In this document: positions 14,945-17,267 of the stretch, in pieces
Position numbering within the stretch: the stretch's first letter is position 1
Layout: each line of letters begins with the position of its first letter
Source of the DNA: JBOHNM01 sp050730675
Lineage (GTDB): Bacteria; Planctomycetota; Phycisphaerae; Phycisphaerales; UBA1924
Length of the DNA: 17,267 nucleotides
Reading direction: 5' to 3'
Assembly: GCA_050730675.1 (NCBI GenBank)
Contig: JBOHNM010000089.1
Span: 1-17,267, forward strand
Notes under the pieces: generated by a model
What the model saw: the letters and a program-made list of their open reading frames with translations, nothing else
The model's database searches: none
Told to the model about the DNA's origin: nothing
Made by a program: the position numbers and the translations under genes

Positions 14945-15397
14945 AGGGATTGGCCTTGCGTTCGGGGTCTGTGGGCGTCGGGCCTGAGTGCAAGTTTACG
15001 TTGGGGACAGACTTGGTGATCGACGTTTCCGGGTCGGGGGGCGAACAAAGTTCGGGCGGTCCATGGGGTGCATTGGGCGACCCCGTCAGGCCTGCGTGGT
15101 TGGGAGGACGCCGGTTTGTCTTCCTGGCGGTCCGGTAAGAAGCATCCGACCTGTTCATCTGACTTGAGCTGCGCGGTTCTGGCCCTCGACCTGACGGTGC
15201 GAGTGCCAACGGATGCGCGAGACGCGAATACGAAGCGCGACGCGCGGGTTTGCCCGTGAATCTCCTCGCGACGAGGGCGCGGCGCTGGCAAGCGCGCGAT
15301 GCCGCGCGTACTGTCCGCGAGTTTGCGCCGACCCCGGCGCCGCCAGGGAACTCCAATGCCGCCGCGGGACCCGACACCCGCCTCGGCCGGACGCCAA
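14945..15397. promoter_or_regulatory. Divergent intergenic region between glmS and carB
   Basis: These 453 bases contain no open frame resembling a gene on either strand. The half near carB is very GC-rich and has three successive hairpins: CGGG/CCCG (15245-15256), CCTCG/CGAGG (15264-15276) and a larger GCGCGGC/GCCGCGC (15277-15307). They could form a structured carB leader. The half near glmS has a more mixed composition and should hold the glmS promoter, but I cannot place -35/-10 boxes. No known riboswitch is recognised. Confidence 0.35.

Positions 15398-17267
<1,870 letters not shown>

Noticed and set aside
14021..15019. Plus-strand open frame of 332 codons opposite glmS, and similar ones at 12968-13804
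   Set aside because: They have the composition of antisense shadows, and glmS is unambiguous on the minus strand.
14945..15130. glmS ribozyme upstream of glmS
   Set aside because: I could not recognise its conserved core or pseudoknots, and it is mainly known from Firmicutes and relatives.

Overview
The window is high-GC bacterial DNA, most likely from a planctomycete and plausibly the Phycisphaerae. This is inferred from family features, not a database match. The clues are small two-helix membrane proteins ending in a CxxCGY...CPECG zinc ribbon, a cysteine-bearing DUF11 lipoprotein, carB and gnd enzymes with extra internal segments, ACAGAGG-type intergenic repeats, and few clear Shine-Dalgarno sites. 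I see no tRNA, rRNA, CRISPR array, transposase or phage gene.

Left part (1-5534): a GH35 beta-galactosidase-like gene runs leftward off the window edge. Its acid/base position carries Asp instead of Glu. Divergent from it, and all rightward, are a TolC-type outer-membrane efflux protein, an MscS-family mechanosensitive channel and a COG3541/RlaP-type nucleotidyltransferase. The first two are cell-envelope genes 30 bases apart. No RND/MFP partner for the TolC protein is visible.

Middle (5535-9973): all genes point leftward. They are 6-phosphogluconate dehydrogenase (gnd), a RimJ/RimL-type GNAT acetyltransferase, two tandem two-helix zinc-ribbon membrane proteins, and a hypothetical protein with a proline-rich tail. 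This is the accessory-looking section. It holds an ACAGAGG inverted-repeat pair, a solitary third copy, and short hairpin repeats, one of which is embedded in the hypothetical gene.

Right part (9974-17267): a 375-bp divergent intergenic region carries a candidate operator pair and a perfect DnaA-box match. It precedes a DUF11 lipoprotein gene reminiscent of chlamydial OmcB. That gene has a clear ribosome binding site, C-ending codon preference and a strong terminator, which together suggest high expression. It converges on a leftward pair: glmS and then a zinc-ribbon membrane protein. A 453-bp divergent region with GC-rich hairpins separates glmS from carB, which runs off the right edge.

Most genes are housekeeping or envelope functions: hexosamine supply by GlmS, NADPH and pentose supply by Gnd, carbamoyl phosphate by CarB, plus envelope transport and structure. 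I found no convincing new multi-gene system. The best leads are the altered GH35 active site, the repeat pair between gnd and the acetyltransferase gene, the OmcB-like lipoprotein with its regulatory region, and the tandem membrane zinc-ribbon genes.
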